A stretch of 64,000 bases of DNA from Actinopolyspora saharensis (GTDB lineage: Bacteria > Actinomycetota > Actinomycetes > Mycobacteriales > Pseudonocardiaceae): NCBI RefSeq assembly GCF_900100925.1, contig NZ_FNKO01000002.1, forward strand, positions 2,108,001-2,172,000, read 5' to 3'. This document shows, one piece after another, positions 15,416 to 24,570 of the stretch (position 1 is the stretch's first letter; each line of letters starts with the position of its first letter). Made by a program: the position numbers and the translations under genes. Below the pieces are notes generated by a model, which searched no databases, was not told the DNA's origin, and saw only the letters and a program-made list of their open reading frames with translations.

Positions 15416-16210
15416 ATGCATCGGTTCCCGTACGCCGTCAACACCTCGATCCTGTTCACCGAACTGGACGTGTTCGCGCGTCCGGCCGCGGCGAAGGCGG
15501 CCGGGTTCGACGCGATCGAGTTCTGGTGGCCCTTCGGCGAGGCGGTGCCCACCGACGGTGAGGTGGACAAGTTCGTCCGCGCGGTCGACGAGGCCGGGGT
15601 GTCCCTGGTGGGGTTGAACTTCTTCGCCGGTGACATGCCCGCCGGAGACCGCGGTGTGCTCTCGCACCCGAAGCGCTCCACCGAGTTCCGGGACAACGTG
15701 GACGTGGCCGTGGGGATCGGGGCCCGGCTGGGCTGCACGGCGTTCAACGCCCTCTACGGCAACCGCATCGAGGGGATGCTGCCCGCCGACCAGGACGTGA
15801 CCGCCGTGGAGAACCTCACCGCGGCTGCGCGGGCGGCCGCCCGGATCGACGGCACCGTGCTGATCGAACCGGTCAGCGGAACACCCAGCTACCCGCTCAA
15901 GACCGCCGCCGACGCGGTGACCGTCATCGACAGGGTGCGCGAAGCCGGCGACGTGCGGAACCTGCGGCTGCTGTTCGACCTCTACCACCTGATCACCAAC
16001 GGCGACGACCCGAGCGCCGCCATCGACAGGTACGCGGACAGGATCGGGCACGTGCAGATCGCCGACGCCCCCGGCCGGAACGAACCCGGAACCGGTGAGG
16101 TGGACTTCGCCGGCCACTTCGCCGCGCTGGAGAAGGCAGGATACCGCGGGCACGTGGCCCTGGAGTACAAGCCGAGCAGGACCACCAACGACAGCTTCAC
16201 CTGGATGTGA
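15416..16210 (+). CDS. hyi: Hydroxypyruvate isomerase
   Basis: This 264-residue TIM-barrel isomerase interconverts hydroxypyruvate and tartronate semialdehyde. Its N-terminus (MHRFPYAVNTSILFTEL) and the active-site glutamates near E151 (LIEPVSG) and E250 (ALEYKPS) fit the family, as does LLFDLYHLI. I chose the ATG at 15416, with AAAGAGG in front, rather than upstream starts that would read through the promoter. It opens the plus-strand run hyi-glxR-gcl-glxK. Confidence 0.92.
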   Translation: MHRFPYAVNTSILFTELDVFARPAAAKAAGFDAIEFWWPFGEAVPTDGEVDKFVRAVDEAGVSLVGLNFFAGDMPAGDRGVLSHPKRSTEFRDNVDVAVGIGARLGCTAFNALYGNRIEGMLPADQDVTAVENLTAAARAAARIDGTVLIEPVSGTPSYPLKTAADAVTVIDRVREAGDVRNLRLLFDLYHLITNGDDPSAAIDRYADRIGHVQIADAPGRNEPGTGEVDFAGHFAALEKAGYRGHVALEYKPSRTTNDSFTWM

Positions 16211-16221
16211 GGGGTAGGTCG

Positions 16222-16264
16222 GCGGTGCCGACTGCGCAGGCTCAGAGCGCTCGCGTTGGACGGA
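16222..16264 (+). repeat. Dispersed repeat B, copy 1
   Basis: The hyi-glxR gap contains GGCGGTGCCGACTGCG followed by AGGCTCAGAGCGCTCGCG and TTGG. Versions of this string recur at 47.5, 47.6 and 55.3 kb. It is non-coding here. Position and conservation suggest a genome-wide intergenic repeat. Confidence 0.65.
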
Positions 16265-16452
16265 AGCCTCCGCCGGGAGTTCCTGTCCAGAGGGGTTCGT
16301 GGTGGCTCGATTGGCTCGCGGCGGTGTCGGCAGGGCCGAAGGATTCGCCCGAGCGGTTCGCGCTGTCACGCTGACCCCCGCGATCTCTCGAACGGAAAGA
16401 CTCCGAACGACAACGCGAACGAAGAAACCTCGACGAGAAGAAGGGACCTTCG

Positions 16453-17331
16453 ATGACCAGGATCGGATTCATCGGACTCGGCATCATGGGCGGCCCGATG
16501 GCGGCCAACCTGGTTGCGGCCGGTTACGAGGTGACCGGTTACAACCGCAGCAGCGCCAAGGCCGAGAAGTTGGCCGCCGAGGGCGGAAAGGCGGCGGGCA
16601 GCATCGCGGAGGCCGTCTCCGGAGCCGACGTGATCGTGACGATGCTGCCGGACTCCCCCGACGTCGAGAGCGCAGTGCTCGGCGAGGACGGAGTGCTGGC
16701 CAACGCGCGGCAGGGCGCGCTGCTGATCGACTGCAGCACCATCCGCCCCGAGGTCTCCCGCGAGGTGGCCGAGCAGGCGGAGCGCCAGGGGGTGCGCGCG
16801 CTCGACGCCCCGGTCAGCGGTGGGGAGCAGGGCGCCATCGACGGTGCGCTGTCCATCATGGTCGGCGGTGACGCCGCTGCCTTCGCCGCGGCCGGGGAGG
16901 TGCTCGACGTCGTCGGCAGGACCGTGGTGCACGTCGGCCCCGCCGGATCGGGCCAGACCGTCAAGGCGGCCAACCAGCTGATCGTGGCGGGCAACATCGC
17001 CCTGGTGGCCGAGGCGCTGGTCTTCCTGGAGAAGCACGGAGTGGACACCGAGTCCGCCTTCCGGGTCCTCGGCGGTGGACTGGCGGGCAGCAAGGTGCTC
17101 GACGCCAAGAACGAGGGGATGCGCGAGCGCACCTTCGAACCGGGGTTCCGCATCGAGCTGCACCACAAGGACCTCGGGATCGTGCAGAGCGCCGCGCGCG
17201 AGGCCGGGGTCTCGGCTCCGCTGAGCGGTCTCCTCGCGCAGTTGATGGAGGCCGCCGTGGTGCAGGGCGACGGTTCGCTGGACCACTCCGGGCTGTTCAA
17301 GCAGCTGGCCAAGCTCAACGGAATGGAATGA
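16453..17331 (+). CDS. glxR: 2-hydroxy-3-oxopropionate (tartronate semialdehyde) reductase
   Basis: The 292-residue beta-hydroxyacid dehydrogenase reduces tartronate semialdehyde to D-glycerate with NAD(P)H. The Rossmann motif is IGFIGLGIMGGPMAANL. The substrate block is DAPVSGGEQGAIDGALSIMV. The catalytic lysine is K171 in GSGQTVKAANQL. GAAGGGA precedes the ATG. It works directly after glyoxylate carboligase, whose gene follows. Confidence 0.94.
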   Translation: MTRIGFIGLGIMGGPMAANLVAAGYEVTGYNRSSAKAEKLAAEGGKAAGSIAEAVSGADVIVTMLPDSPDVESAVLGEDGVLANARQGALLIDCSTIRPEVSREVAEQAERQGVRALDAPVSGGEQGAIDGALSIMVGGDAAAFAAAGEVLDVVGRTVVHVGPAGSGQTVKAANQLIVAGNIALVAEALVFLEKHGVDTESAFRVLGGGLAGSKVLDAKNEGMRERTFEPGFRIELHHKDLGIVQSAAREAGVSAPLSGLLAQLMEAAVVQGDGSLDHSGLFKQLAKLNGME

Positions 17332-17480
17332 CCCGAGCGCCGCGGCGGATCTTCCGGGGCGCCCCCGGAACGTGAGTCCGGCGGGCGAGCGGGTGGCTCC
17401 GCGCCGCCAAGCACCAGGGCCACCCGTGCGCCGGAAACACCCGGACAGGCCGCCGCGGGCCGTCGCCCGCGGTCCAAACG

Positions 17481-17590
17481 GTGCGGTCACCGACCGCACC
17501 GGCGTTGTCGAGAAACAACCCGCACCGAGCGTTACCGCGGTGAGCTTCGCACTCGAGGGCGCGCGGAAGCAACAGCGCGCCCTCGAGTGC
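17481..17590 (+). promoter_or_regulatory. gcl leader with a perfect 16-bp hairpin
   Basis: The 290-bp glxR-gcl gap carries a 16-bp perfect inverted repeat. GCACTCGAGGGCGCGC (17549-17564) pairs with GCGCGCCCTCGAGTGC (17575-17590) around a 10-nt loop. It ends 12 nt before the gcl ribosome-binding site (AAAGAGG). A smaller hairpin, GTGCGGT / ACCGCAC, is at 17481-17499. No T-run follows, so it could be a terminator for glxR, an attenuator, a processing or stability element, or a protein site. Confidence 0.6.
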
Positions 17591-17621
17591 GGGCCCCGCT
17601 GCGAAAGAGGTCGGATCCAAC

Positions 17622-19316
17622 ATGCCCAAGGTTCCCGTCATGCAGGCCGTCGTCGATGTCCTCGAGTCCGAGGGGGTGGACATCGCGTTCGGCTGTCCCG
17701 GAGCGGCGATCCTGCCGCTGTACGCGGCCCTGGAACACCGCGACATCGAGCACCTGACCGTGCGCCACGAGGAGGGCGCGACCCACATGGCCGACGGCTG
17801 GGCGCGCACCAACGGCAAGGTCGGTGTGGCCGTAGGAACGTCCGGCCCGGCCGGAACGAACATGATCACCGGGCTCTACACCGCGCAGGCCGACTCGGTG
17901 CCGATGCTGTGCATCACCGGCCAGGCCGCCTCCGCCAAGCTGCACCAGGAGGCCTTCCAGGCCGTGGACATCGTCGACGTCGCCCGGCCGGTGACCAAGT
18001 GGTCGGTGCAGGTGAAGGAGGCCGCCCAGGCCCCGTGGATCTTCCGGGAGGCCTTCCGCGTCGCCCGTTCCGGACGGCAGGGGCCGGTGCTGGTGGATCT
18101 CCCGCTGGACGTCCAGCAGCAGGAGATCGAGTGGGACCCGAGCATCGACGCGCCGCTGCCGGTGCAGCGCGTCGAACCGTACCGGCCGCGCGTGGAACGC
18201 GCGCTGGACATGCTGCGCGCTGCCGAGCGCCCGCTGATCCTGGCCGGCGGGGGTGTGGTGCTCGGCCGGGCGCACGAGGAGCTGCGGGAGCTGGCCGAGC
18301 TGCTCGGAATCCCGGTCCAGGTCACGCTGATGGGCAAGGGCACCTTCCCCGAGGACCACGAGCTGTGGGCGGGCATGACCGGGATCCAGACCAGCCAGCG
18401 CTACGGCAACCGGTCCTTCCTGGAGTCCGATCTCGTGCTGGCGCTGGGCGCCCGCTTCGGGGACCGGCACACCGGGGCGCTGGACGTGTACCGGGGTGAG
18501 CGCCAGTTCATCCACGTCGACATCGAGCCGACCCAGCTGGGCAAGGTTTTCGAGCCCGATCTGGGGATCGTCTCCGACACCGGCCCCTTCCTGGACGCCC
18601 TGCTGGACGCGGCCAGGCGACGCGGTGCGCAGCCGCGGCACCGCTCGTGGGTGGAGCGGGTCAACGAGCTGAAGAGGACCGGCACCAGGCCGGACGACTA
18701 CGACAGCGTCCCGATCAAGGCGCCCAGGGTGTTCAAGGAGATCAACGAGATCTTCGGGCCGGACACCTACTTCACCACCGCCATCGGGCTGTACCAGATC
18801 TGGTCCGGCCAGTTCCAGCGCACCTACCGGCCGCGGCACTACCAGGTCTGCGGTCAGGCCGGACCGCTCGGCTGGGAGGTGCCCGCCGCGATCGGGGTGA
18901 AGTCGGCCCGCCCGGAGGCCGAGGTGGTTTCCGTGGTCGGGGACTACTCGTTCCAGTTCCTCGTCGAGGAGCTGGCCGTGGCCGCGCAGTACGACGTCGG
19001 ATTCGTGATCATCATGCTGAACAACGAGTACCTCGGACTGATCAGGATGGCCGAGCGGGGCTACGGGATGAACACCGAGGTCGACCTGCACTACGACGAG
19101 CACGGCACGGACAACGTGAAGGTGATGGAGGCCTACGGGTGCTCCGGTCGGCGCGTGCACGAGCCGGGTGAACTGGGCGAGGCCATCCAGTGGGCCCGCG
19201 AGGAGGCCGTGTCCACGAGCAGGCCGGTGCTGGTCGAGGTGATGATCGAGCGGGAGGCGGACACCGCCAACGGGGTGCGCATCGACGCCGTGAAGGAGCC
19301 GGAACCCCTCGACTGA
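17622..19316 (+). CDS. gcl: Glyoxylate carboligase (tartronate-semialdehyde synthase)
   Basis: This 564-residue ThDP enzyme joins two glyoxylates into tartronate semialdehyde and CO2. Family blocks are visible: FGCPGAAILPLY, VGTSGPAGTNMITGLYTA and ITGQAASAKLHQE. The C-terminal ThDP/Mg motif starts at VVGDYSFQF and includes MLNNEYLGLIR. Its neighbours (hyi, glxR, glxK) confirm the role. E50 in VRHEEGATH stands where, by my recall, E. coli Gcl has Val51, the residue known for replacing the usual ThDP glutamate. The protein is about 30 residues shorter than the E. coli enzyme. Confidence 0.92.
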   Translation: MPKVPVMQAVVDVLESEGVDIAFGCPGAAILPLYAALEHRDIEHLTVRHEEGATHMADGWARTNGKVGVAVGTSGPAGTNMITGLYTAQADSVPMLCITGQAASAKLHQEAFQAVDIVDVARPVTKWSVQVKEAAQAPWIFREAFRVARSGRQGPVLVDLPLDVQQQEIEWDPSIDAPLPVQRVEPYRPRVERALDMLRAAERPLILAGGGVVLGRAHEELRELAELLGIPVQVTLMGKGTFPEDHELWAGMTGIQTSQRYGNRSFLESDLVLALGARFGDRHTGALDVYRGERQFIHVDIEPTQLGKVFEPDLGIVSDTGPFLDALLDAARRRGAQPRHRSWVERVNELKRTGTRPDDYDSVPIKAPRVFKEINEIFGPDTYFTTAIGLYQIWSGQFQRTYRPRHYQVCGQAGPLGWEVPAAIGVKSARPEAEVVSVVGDYSFQFLVEELAVAAQYDVGFVIIMLNNEYLGLIRMAERGYGMNTEVDLHYDEHGTDNVKVMEAYGCSGRRVHEPGELGEAIQWAREEAVSTSRPVLVEVMIEREADTANGVRIDAVKEPEPLD

Positions 19317-19332
19317 GCGTCGCCTACGTCCC

Positions 19333-19438
19333 GCGTCCCGCGTGCGCCGCGGCGGGACGCCTCGACCGGGTTGTTCGTCCCAGCGGCGCGCAACCCCAGG
19401 GTGCCCCCTGCCGCGGTGCCGGGCTCAATGGCAGGGGG
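19333..19438 (+). terminator. Two hairpins between gcl and glxK
   Basis: GCGTCCCGC (19333-19341) pairs with GCGGGACGC (19352-19360), 16 bp after the gcl stop. A second stem, CCCCCTGCC (19404-19412) with GGCAGGGGG (19430-19438), lies just before glxK. Either could reduce read-through. The first is the better terminator candidate. Confidence 0.45.
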
Positions 19439-19481
19439 TGCCCGTCCCGTTGCCCCACCAGCCGAGGATGCGGAGCGTGTT

Positions 19482-20606
19482 GTGACTGGTCATGTTCTCG
19501 TCGCGCCGGACAAGTTCAAGGGCTCGCTCACGGCCCCCGAGGTGGCCGAGGCGGTCGCTTCCGGGGTGCGCGGCAGGGTCCCGGACGTGGAGGTGCGGTG
19601 CGTGCCCGTCGCCGACGGCGGGGACGGCACGGTGCGGGCCGCGCTGGCCACCGGGATGTTCGAGGGACTGCGGGTCCGGGTGACCGGGCCGACCGGAAGG
19701 CGCGTCCGCGCCGAGGCCGCGGTGAACGCGGACACCGCCGTGGTGGAACTGGCGGCCGCCTCCGGGCTCGAGCTGCTCACACCGGGGGAGTTCGACCCGC
19801 TGGCCGCTTCGAGCTTCGGCACCGGGGAGCTGATCAGGGTGGCGCTGGACCGCGGGGTGCGCACGATCGTGCTCGGGGTGGGCGGCAGCGCTTGCACCGA
19901 CGGGGGAGCGGGCATGCTCGCCGCGCTGGGGGCGCGTTTCCGCGATGCGGCGGGGGAGCCGCTGCCCAGGGGTGGGGGCTCGCTCGGCCGATTGGCCGAA
20001 GTGGACCTGAGCGAGCTGGATTCCCGCCTGTCCGAGGTGGACCTGATACTGGCTTCCGATGTGGACAACCCGTTGTGCGGCGACGGTGGGGCGGCGCGGG
20101 TCTACGGTCCGCAGAAGGGGGCCGGTCCGGAGGAGGTGCGTGCGCTCGACGCGGCGCTGGAACGCTTCGCTGCCGTGGTCGACCGCGCCACCGGGCGCTC
20201 GCTCGCGGAGGCTGCCGGTGCGGGAGCTGCGGGCGGCGTCGGGTACGGGGCGATGGCGGTGCTGTCGGCGGTTTCCCGGCCCGGCAGCGACGTGGTGCTG
20301 GAGCTGGCGGGATTCGACCGGCACCTCGACGGGGCCGACCTGGTGGTCACCGGCGAGGGGGCGTTGGACGAGCAGACGCTGCGCGGCAAGGTGCCCGCTG
20401 CGGTGGCCTCCCGCGCGGTGGAGGGCGGGGTGCCGGCCGTGGCGGTGACCGGCAGGTGCTCGCTGTCGGCGCGCGAGCTGGGCGAGGGCGGGTTCTCGGC
20501 GGTGTACGCGCTCTCCCACGTGCAGCCGGACGCGCGGCGCTCGCTGCGCGAGGCCTCCGGGCTGTTGCGCGTCCTGGGCGAGCACCTGGCCGAGGACTGG
20601 CTCTAG
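19482..20606 (+). CDS. glxK: Glycerate 2-kinase (GlxK/GarK type)
   Basis: The 374-residue enzyme phosphorylates D-glycerate, feeding 2-phosphoglycerate into glycolysis. Type-II glycerate kinase blocks are APDKFKGSLTAPEVAEAV at the start, PVADGGDGTV, and LGVGGSACTDGGAGMLAALG for nucleotide binding. The GTG at 19482 is chosen, with GGAG 6 nt upstream and the conserved start only six residues in. It ends the glyoxylate-to-glycerate route begun by gcl. Confidence 0.93.
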   Translation: MTGHVLVAPDKFKGSLTAPEVAEAVASGVRGRVPDVEVRCVPVADGGDGTVRAALATGMFEGLRVRVTGPTGRRVRAEAAVNADTAVVELAAASGLELLTPGEFDPLAASSFGTGELIRVALDRGVRTIVLGVGGSACTDGGAGMLAALGARFRDAAGEPLPRGGGSLGRLAEVDLSELDSRLSEVDLILASDVDNPLCGDGGAARVYGPQKGAGPEEVRALDAALERFAAVVDRATGRSLAEAAGAGAAGGVGYGAMAVLSAVSRPGSDVVLELAGFDRHLDGADLVVTGEGALDEQTLRGKVPAAVASRAVEGGVPAVAVTGRCSLSARELGEGGFSAVYALSHVQPDARRSLREASGLLRVLGEHLAEDWL

Positions 20607-20759
20607 CGGGACTTCGCCGTCTCGGTTCGCGCAGCGGTGCGCGGGGCGGCTCCCGCGGCGGCCGCGAGCTGCTCAGCTGGCCGTTCCGGTGCCGGGGCGG
20701 CCGAACGAGCAAACCTGACGGAGCACTGCTGGTTTCGCCGGTCCGCGTGAAATCCGGGG

Positions 20760-20798
20760 TTGACCGGACACCACGCCCGGGTTCAACATTTTGTTGAA
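20760..20798 (+). promoter_or_regulatory. allB-alc promoter with perfect 17-bp palindromic operator
   Basis: TTGACC at 20760-20765 is a likely -35. The region 17-18 bp downstream overlaps TTCAACATTTTGTTGAA (20782-20798), a palindrome perfect apart from its 3-nt centre. A close match overlaps the uraD promoter. Sharing by two ureide operons points to one pathway regulator; the IclR-type protein at the left edge is the prime candidate. Confidence 0.65.
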
Positions 20799-20821
20799 AA
20801 TCGAGTTGGGAGGTAGCCGCG

Positions 20822-22195
20822 GTGGTCGAATCCGCCAACCCCTCCGCTCCGGAATTCGATGTCGTGTTCCGCGCGCGGAGGCTGATCGGCCCTAACGGGG
20901 AGGGCTCCGGCAGCGTGGGGGTCCGGGACGGTCGCATAGCGGCCGTGGAGGCCCTCGACACCCCCATGCGGGGCGACCGCACGGTCGAGCTCGCCGAGGA
21001 CGAAGTGCTGCTGCCGGGCATGGTCGACAGCCACGTGCACGTCAACGACCCCGGACGCTCCGAGTGGGAGGGCTTTCCCACCGCGACCCGCGCCGCGGCC
21101 TCGGGCGGCATCACCACGATCGTGGACATGCCGCTGAACTGCCTGCCGCCCACGATCGACTCCGGGGCCCTGGAGACCAAGCGCGGCGTCGCGAGCGGCA
21201 ACGTGCACGTCGACGTCGGGTTCTGGGGCGGAGCCGTGCACGGCAACCTCGACGAGCTGCGCGGGCTGCACGAGAGCGGCGTCTACGGCTTCAAGTGCTT
21301 CCTGCTGCACTCGGGAGTGGACGAGTTCCCGCCGCTGGACCCGAGCGAGCTGGAGCAGGCCCTGCGCACGGTGGCCGAGCTGGACGCGCTGATGATCGTG
21401 CACGCCGAGGACTCGACAGCGATCGAGCACGCTCCGAGCGCGCACGGCGAGAACTACCGCGACTTCCTGGCCTCGCGCCCGCGCGGGGCGGAGAACACGG
21501 CGATCGCGCAGGTGCTGGAGGCGGCGAGGCGGACGGGGGCCAGGGTGCACATCCTGCACCTGTCCTCCTCGGACGCGTTGCCGATGATCGCCTCGGCGCG
21601 GGCCGACGGGGTGCGGGTGACGGTGGAGACCTGCCCGCACTACCTCTCCTTCATCGCCGAGGAGGTCCCGGACGGGGCCACCCAGTTCAAGTGCTGCCCG
21701 CCGGTGCGGGAGGCGGGCAACCGCGAGCTGCTCTGGCGCGGACTGGCCGAGGGGACGATCGACTGCGTGGTCAGCGACCACTCGCCGTGCACCCCGGAGC
21801 TCAAGCGGCTCGACAGCGGGGACTTCGGCGTCGCCTGGGGCGGCGTCTCCAGCCTGCAGCTGGGGCTCTCGGCGGTCTGGACCCACGCCCGGACGCGCGG
21901 CTTCGGGCTGGCCGAGGTCGTCTCCTGGATGTCGGCGGGTCCCGCCCGGGTGGCCGGGCTGCGGAACAAGGGGGCCATCGCCGTCGGAGCGGACGCGGAC
22001 CTGTGCGTGTTCGCACCGGACTCCGCCTACGTGGTCGACGCCGACCAGCTGCACCACCGCAACGCGGTCACCGCCTACCACGGTCGCGCGCTGGCCGGTG
22101 TGGTGCGCTCCACCTGGTTGCGCGGCACACCGATCGCGGGCCCGGAAGCCGGGGGAACCCCGACGGGCAAGTTGCTCAACCGAGGAGAAGCATGA
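20822..22195 (+). CDS. allB: Allantoinase
   Basis: This 457-residue amidohydrolase opens allantoin to allantoate. Metal and carboxy-lysine residues are visible in order: DSHVHVNDPGRSEWEGF (HxH), YGFKCFLLHSG (carbamylated Lys), MIVHAED, HILHLSS and VVSDHSPCT. GGGAGGT precedes the GTG. Its stop overlaps the allantoicase start (ATGA), so the two products are made together. Confidence 0.95.
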   Translation: MVESANPSAPEFDVVFRARRLIGPNGEGSGSVGVRDGRIAAVEALDTPMRGDRTVELAEDEVLLPGMVDSHVHVNDPGRSEWEGFPTATRAAASGGITTIVDMPLNCLPPTIDSGALETKRGVASGNVHVDVGFWGGAVHGNLDELRGLHESGVYGFKCFLLHSGVDEFPPLDPSELEQALRTVAELDALMIVHAEDSTAIEHAPSAHGENYRDFLASRPRGAENTAIAQVLEAARRTGARVHILHLSSSDALPMIASARADGVRVTVETCPHYLSFIAEEVPDGATQFKCCPPVREAGNRELLWRGLAEGTIDCVVSDHSPCTPELKRLDSGDFGVAWGGVSSLQLGLSAVWTHARTRGFGLAEVVSWMSAGPARVAGLRNKGAIAVGADADLCVFAPDSAYVVDADQLHHRNAVTAYHGRALAGVVRSTWLRGTPIAGPEAGGTPTGKLLNRGEA

Positions 22196-23370
22196 CTCAG
22201 CACCAGGACTCCGCCGCGGCCGACGACTCGTACCGCTCGGCACTGCCCGATCTGGCCTCGCGAGCCTTCGGCGGATCGGTGGGACACGCCAACGACGAGC
22301 TGTTCGCCGAGCGGGAGAACCTCGTCAAGCCGGAGGAGCCCGTCTTCCAGCCCTACAGCTTCGGGCACAAGGGGCAGATCTACGACGGCTGGGAGACCCG
22401 CAGGCGCAGGGAGCCCGGATTCGACCACGCGGTCGTCCGGTTGGGGCTGCCCGGGCTGATCCGCAGGCTCGTGGTGGACACCTCGTTCTTCAAGGGCAAC
22501 TACCCGCCGAAGGTCTCGGTGCAGGCGCGGGCAGCCGAGGACCACCCCGATCCGGCCGGGTTCGACGAGGCGGGTTGGGAGGAGATCCTGCCGCCCACGC
22601 CGGTCGAGGGGCACACCAGGAACGTCTTCGACGTCGACCCCGAGCACCGCTACACCCACGTGCGGTTGTGCATGCACCCGGACGGCGGCGTGGCGCGACT
22701 GCGGGTGCACGGCGAACCGGTCGCCGATCCGCGGTGGACCTCGGACCGGTTCGACCTGGCCGCGTTGGAGAACGGCGGCACGGTCACCGGGTGCAGCAAC
22801 ATGTTCTTCTCCTCCCCGGCGAACCTGCTGGCCCCGGGGCTCGCCCGGGTGATGGGCGAGGGATGGGAGACCTCGCGCCGCAGGGACGACGGCAACGACT
22901 GGGTCGCTGTGCGGCTCGCCGCGGTCGGAACCGTCGACCGGGCGGAGCTGGACACCAGTCACTTCAAGGGAAACTCTCCGGGGTGGGCCGCGCTGTCCGG
23001 GTGCGACGCGCGCGTGTCCGATCCGGACGATCCCGGCTCGTGGACCGAGCTGCTGCCGCGGACCCGGTTGCAGCCGGACACCCGGCACCGGTTCAGGCTT
23101 CCGGTGCGCAGCGAGGTGACCCACGTGCGGCTGGACGTCTTCCCCGACGGCGGCATGGCCCGTTTGCGGTTGTACGGGCGGGCCGCCGAGAGCGGGATGC
23201 GCGAGCTGGCGGCACGTTGGTTCGACCGGCTGCCTCCGGAGCACGCGCGGGCGGTGCTCACCGCCGAGGGCGGACTCGACGGGACCGCCGTCGAGGAGCT
23301 GCTCGCGCGCAGGCCGTTCGCGGCCGGTGAAGGGCTCCCGCGCGAGCTGTGGGAGCTGCTGGAGGTCTGA
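22192..23370 (+). CDS. alc: Allantoicase
   Basis: The 392-residue enzyme splits allantoate into ureidoglycolate and urea. It has the duplicated jelly-roll architecture of allantoicases, with [20 protein letters not shown] in the first half and [20 protein letters not shown] in the second, each followed by D-T-S-(F/H)-FKGN. About 55 extra C-terminal residues (from [20 protein letters not shown]) form helices outside the core; I do not recognise them. Translational coupling to allB is by ATGA overlap. The next enzyme, ureidoglycolate lyase, is not in the window. Confidence 0.93.
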   Translation: MTQHQDSAAADDSYRSALPDLASRAFGGSVGHANDELFAERENLVKPEEPVFQPYSFGHKGQIYDGWETRRRREPGFDHAVVRLGLPGLIRRLVVDTSFFKGNYPPKVSVQARAAEDHPDPAGFDEAGWEEILPPTPVEGHTRNVFDVDPEHRYTHVRLCMHPDGGVARLRVHGEPVADPRWTSDRFDLAALENGGTVTGCSNMFFSSPANLLAPGLARVMGEGWETSRRRDDGNDWVAVRLAAVGTVDRAELDTSHFKGNSPGWAALSGCDARVSDPDDPGSWTELLPRTRLQPDTRHRFRLPVRSEVTHVRLDVFPDGGMARLRLYGRAAESGMRELAARWFDRLPPEHARAVLTAEGGLDGTAVEELLARRPFAAGEGLPRELWELLEV

Positions 23371-23478
23371 TCCGGGGCTTCAGCAGGGGGCGGTGCCGGT
23401 GCGAGTACGGATGTCGACTTCTCGCGGAATCGCTGTGCCGCCGGTGTCCGCCCCCTGTGCCCTTCCCCGCTCAGCCGA

Positions 23479-23497
23479 ATAGGTTAGGCTAGCCTTA
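23479..23497 (+). promoter_or_regulatory. DtxR/IdeR-type iron box
   Basis: ATAGGTTAGGCTAGCCTTA matches the 19-bp DtxR/IdeR consensus at about 16 of 19 positions. It lies 80 bp before a siderophore-binding lipoprotein gene, the usual target. Iron-loaded regulator would repress transcription. Confidence 0.85.
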
Positions 23498-23577
23498 ACT
23501 CGGTTCATCGTGGGCCGTCGTCCCCCTGCACGCCCCGTGCACGCGGGAGGCCGCGGTCCAGCAGGGGAGGGGCAAGG

Positions 23578-24570
23578 ATGCACGGACGCGCACGGAGGGT
23601 CGGCGCGCTGCTCGGCGCCGCGCTGTTGGGGCTGGTGCTGGTCGGCTGCGGTCCTTCGGGGGCGGGCTCCGACGACGCGGCGGAGGGGTCGGGTCCGTTC
23701 CCGCTCACCGTCTCCACCAAGTTCGGCGAGGTGCGCATACCCGAACGGCCGGAGCGCGTCGTGGCGCTCGGCTGGTCGGACGCGGCGACCGCGCTGGAAC
23801 TCGGGGTGCAGCCGGTCGGGGCCAGCGACTGGTTGGACTTCGGGGGCAACGGCGTGGGGCCCTGGTCGTCGGACGAGTACACCGAGTCGCCGGAGCTGGT
23901 CGGCACGAACGAGATCAACTACGAGGCAGTTGCCGCTCTCGAACCGGACCTGATCCTGAACACGCGTTCGGCCGGTTCCGCGAAGACGCACAGCACGCTG
24001 TCCGGGATCGCTCCCACCGTCGGTCCCCCGAAGGACACCGCCGCGTACGGAACCGGCTGGCGGGAGCAGCTGCGGATGGTGGCCACCGCCGTCGGCGAGA
24101 AGCAGCGCGGGGAGCAGTTGCTGGCCGAGACGGAGCAGGCGTTCGAGCGAGCGGTCTCCGAGCACCCGGCGCTGGAGGGCAAGACCGTTGGCGTGGGGGC
24201 CCACTACGGGAACGGCTACGGCGCCTACCTCGGCGAGGACTCGCGGGTGCGCTTCATGCGCGAGCTGGGGATGCGGAACAAGCCGGAGATAGCCGAGCTC
24301 GGTTCGGGCAGCTTCTACGTGGACATCTCGCAGGAGCGGTTGGACGTGCTCAGCGCCGATCTCACCGTCGTTTTCGCCGTGAACGGGGATTCGAGCCAGT
24401 TGCGCGCGGACCCGCTGCTGCAGCGGACCGGGGCCGCTCGGTCCGGCAACCTCGTGGTGATCGACGACCCGCGGCTGGTCAAGGCCTTCTCCAGCGGTTC
24501 GGTCCCCGGGATGCGTTACGCGTTGCGCGAGGTCGTGCCGACCTTCGCCGAGCACGTGGCCGCGGGGTAG
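23578..24570 (+). CDS. Iron-siderophore ABC transporter substrate-binding lipoprotein
   Basis: The 330-residue FepB/FhuD-type protein has a lipoprotein signal with lipobox LVGC (C24), then a class III binding fold. PERVVALGWSDAATALELG begins the mature domain, and AALEPDLIL and DLTVVFAVNGD are typical later blocks. It would capture ferric siderophore outside the membrane and hand it to a permease. No permease or ATPase gene is adjacent, so it is an orphan binding component. The iron box upstream supports iron regulation. Confidence 0.92.
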   Translation: MHGRARRVGALLGAALLGLVLVGCGPSGAGSDDAAEGSGPFPLTVSTKFGEVRIPERPERVVALGWSDAATALELGVQPVGASDWLDFGGNGVGPWSSDEYTESPELVGTNEINYEAVAALEPDLILNTRSAGSAKTHSTLSGIAPTVGPPKDTAAYGTGWREQLRMVATAVGEKQRGEQLLAETEQAFERAVSEHPALEGKTVGVGAHYGNGYGAYLGEDSRVRFMRELGMRNKPEIAELGSGSFYVDISQERLDVLSADLTVVFAVNGDSSQLRADPLLQRTGAARSGNLVVIDDPRLVKAFSSGSVPGMRYALREVVPTFAEHVAAG

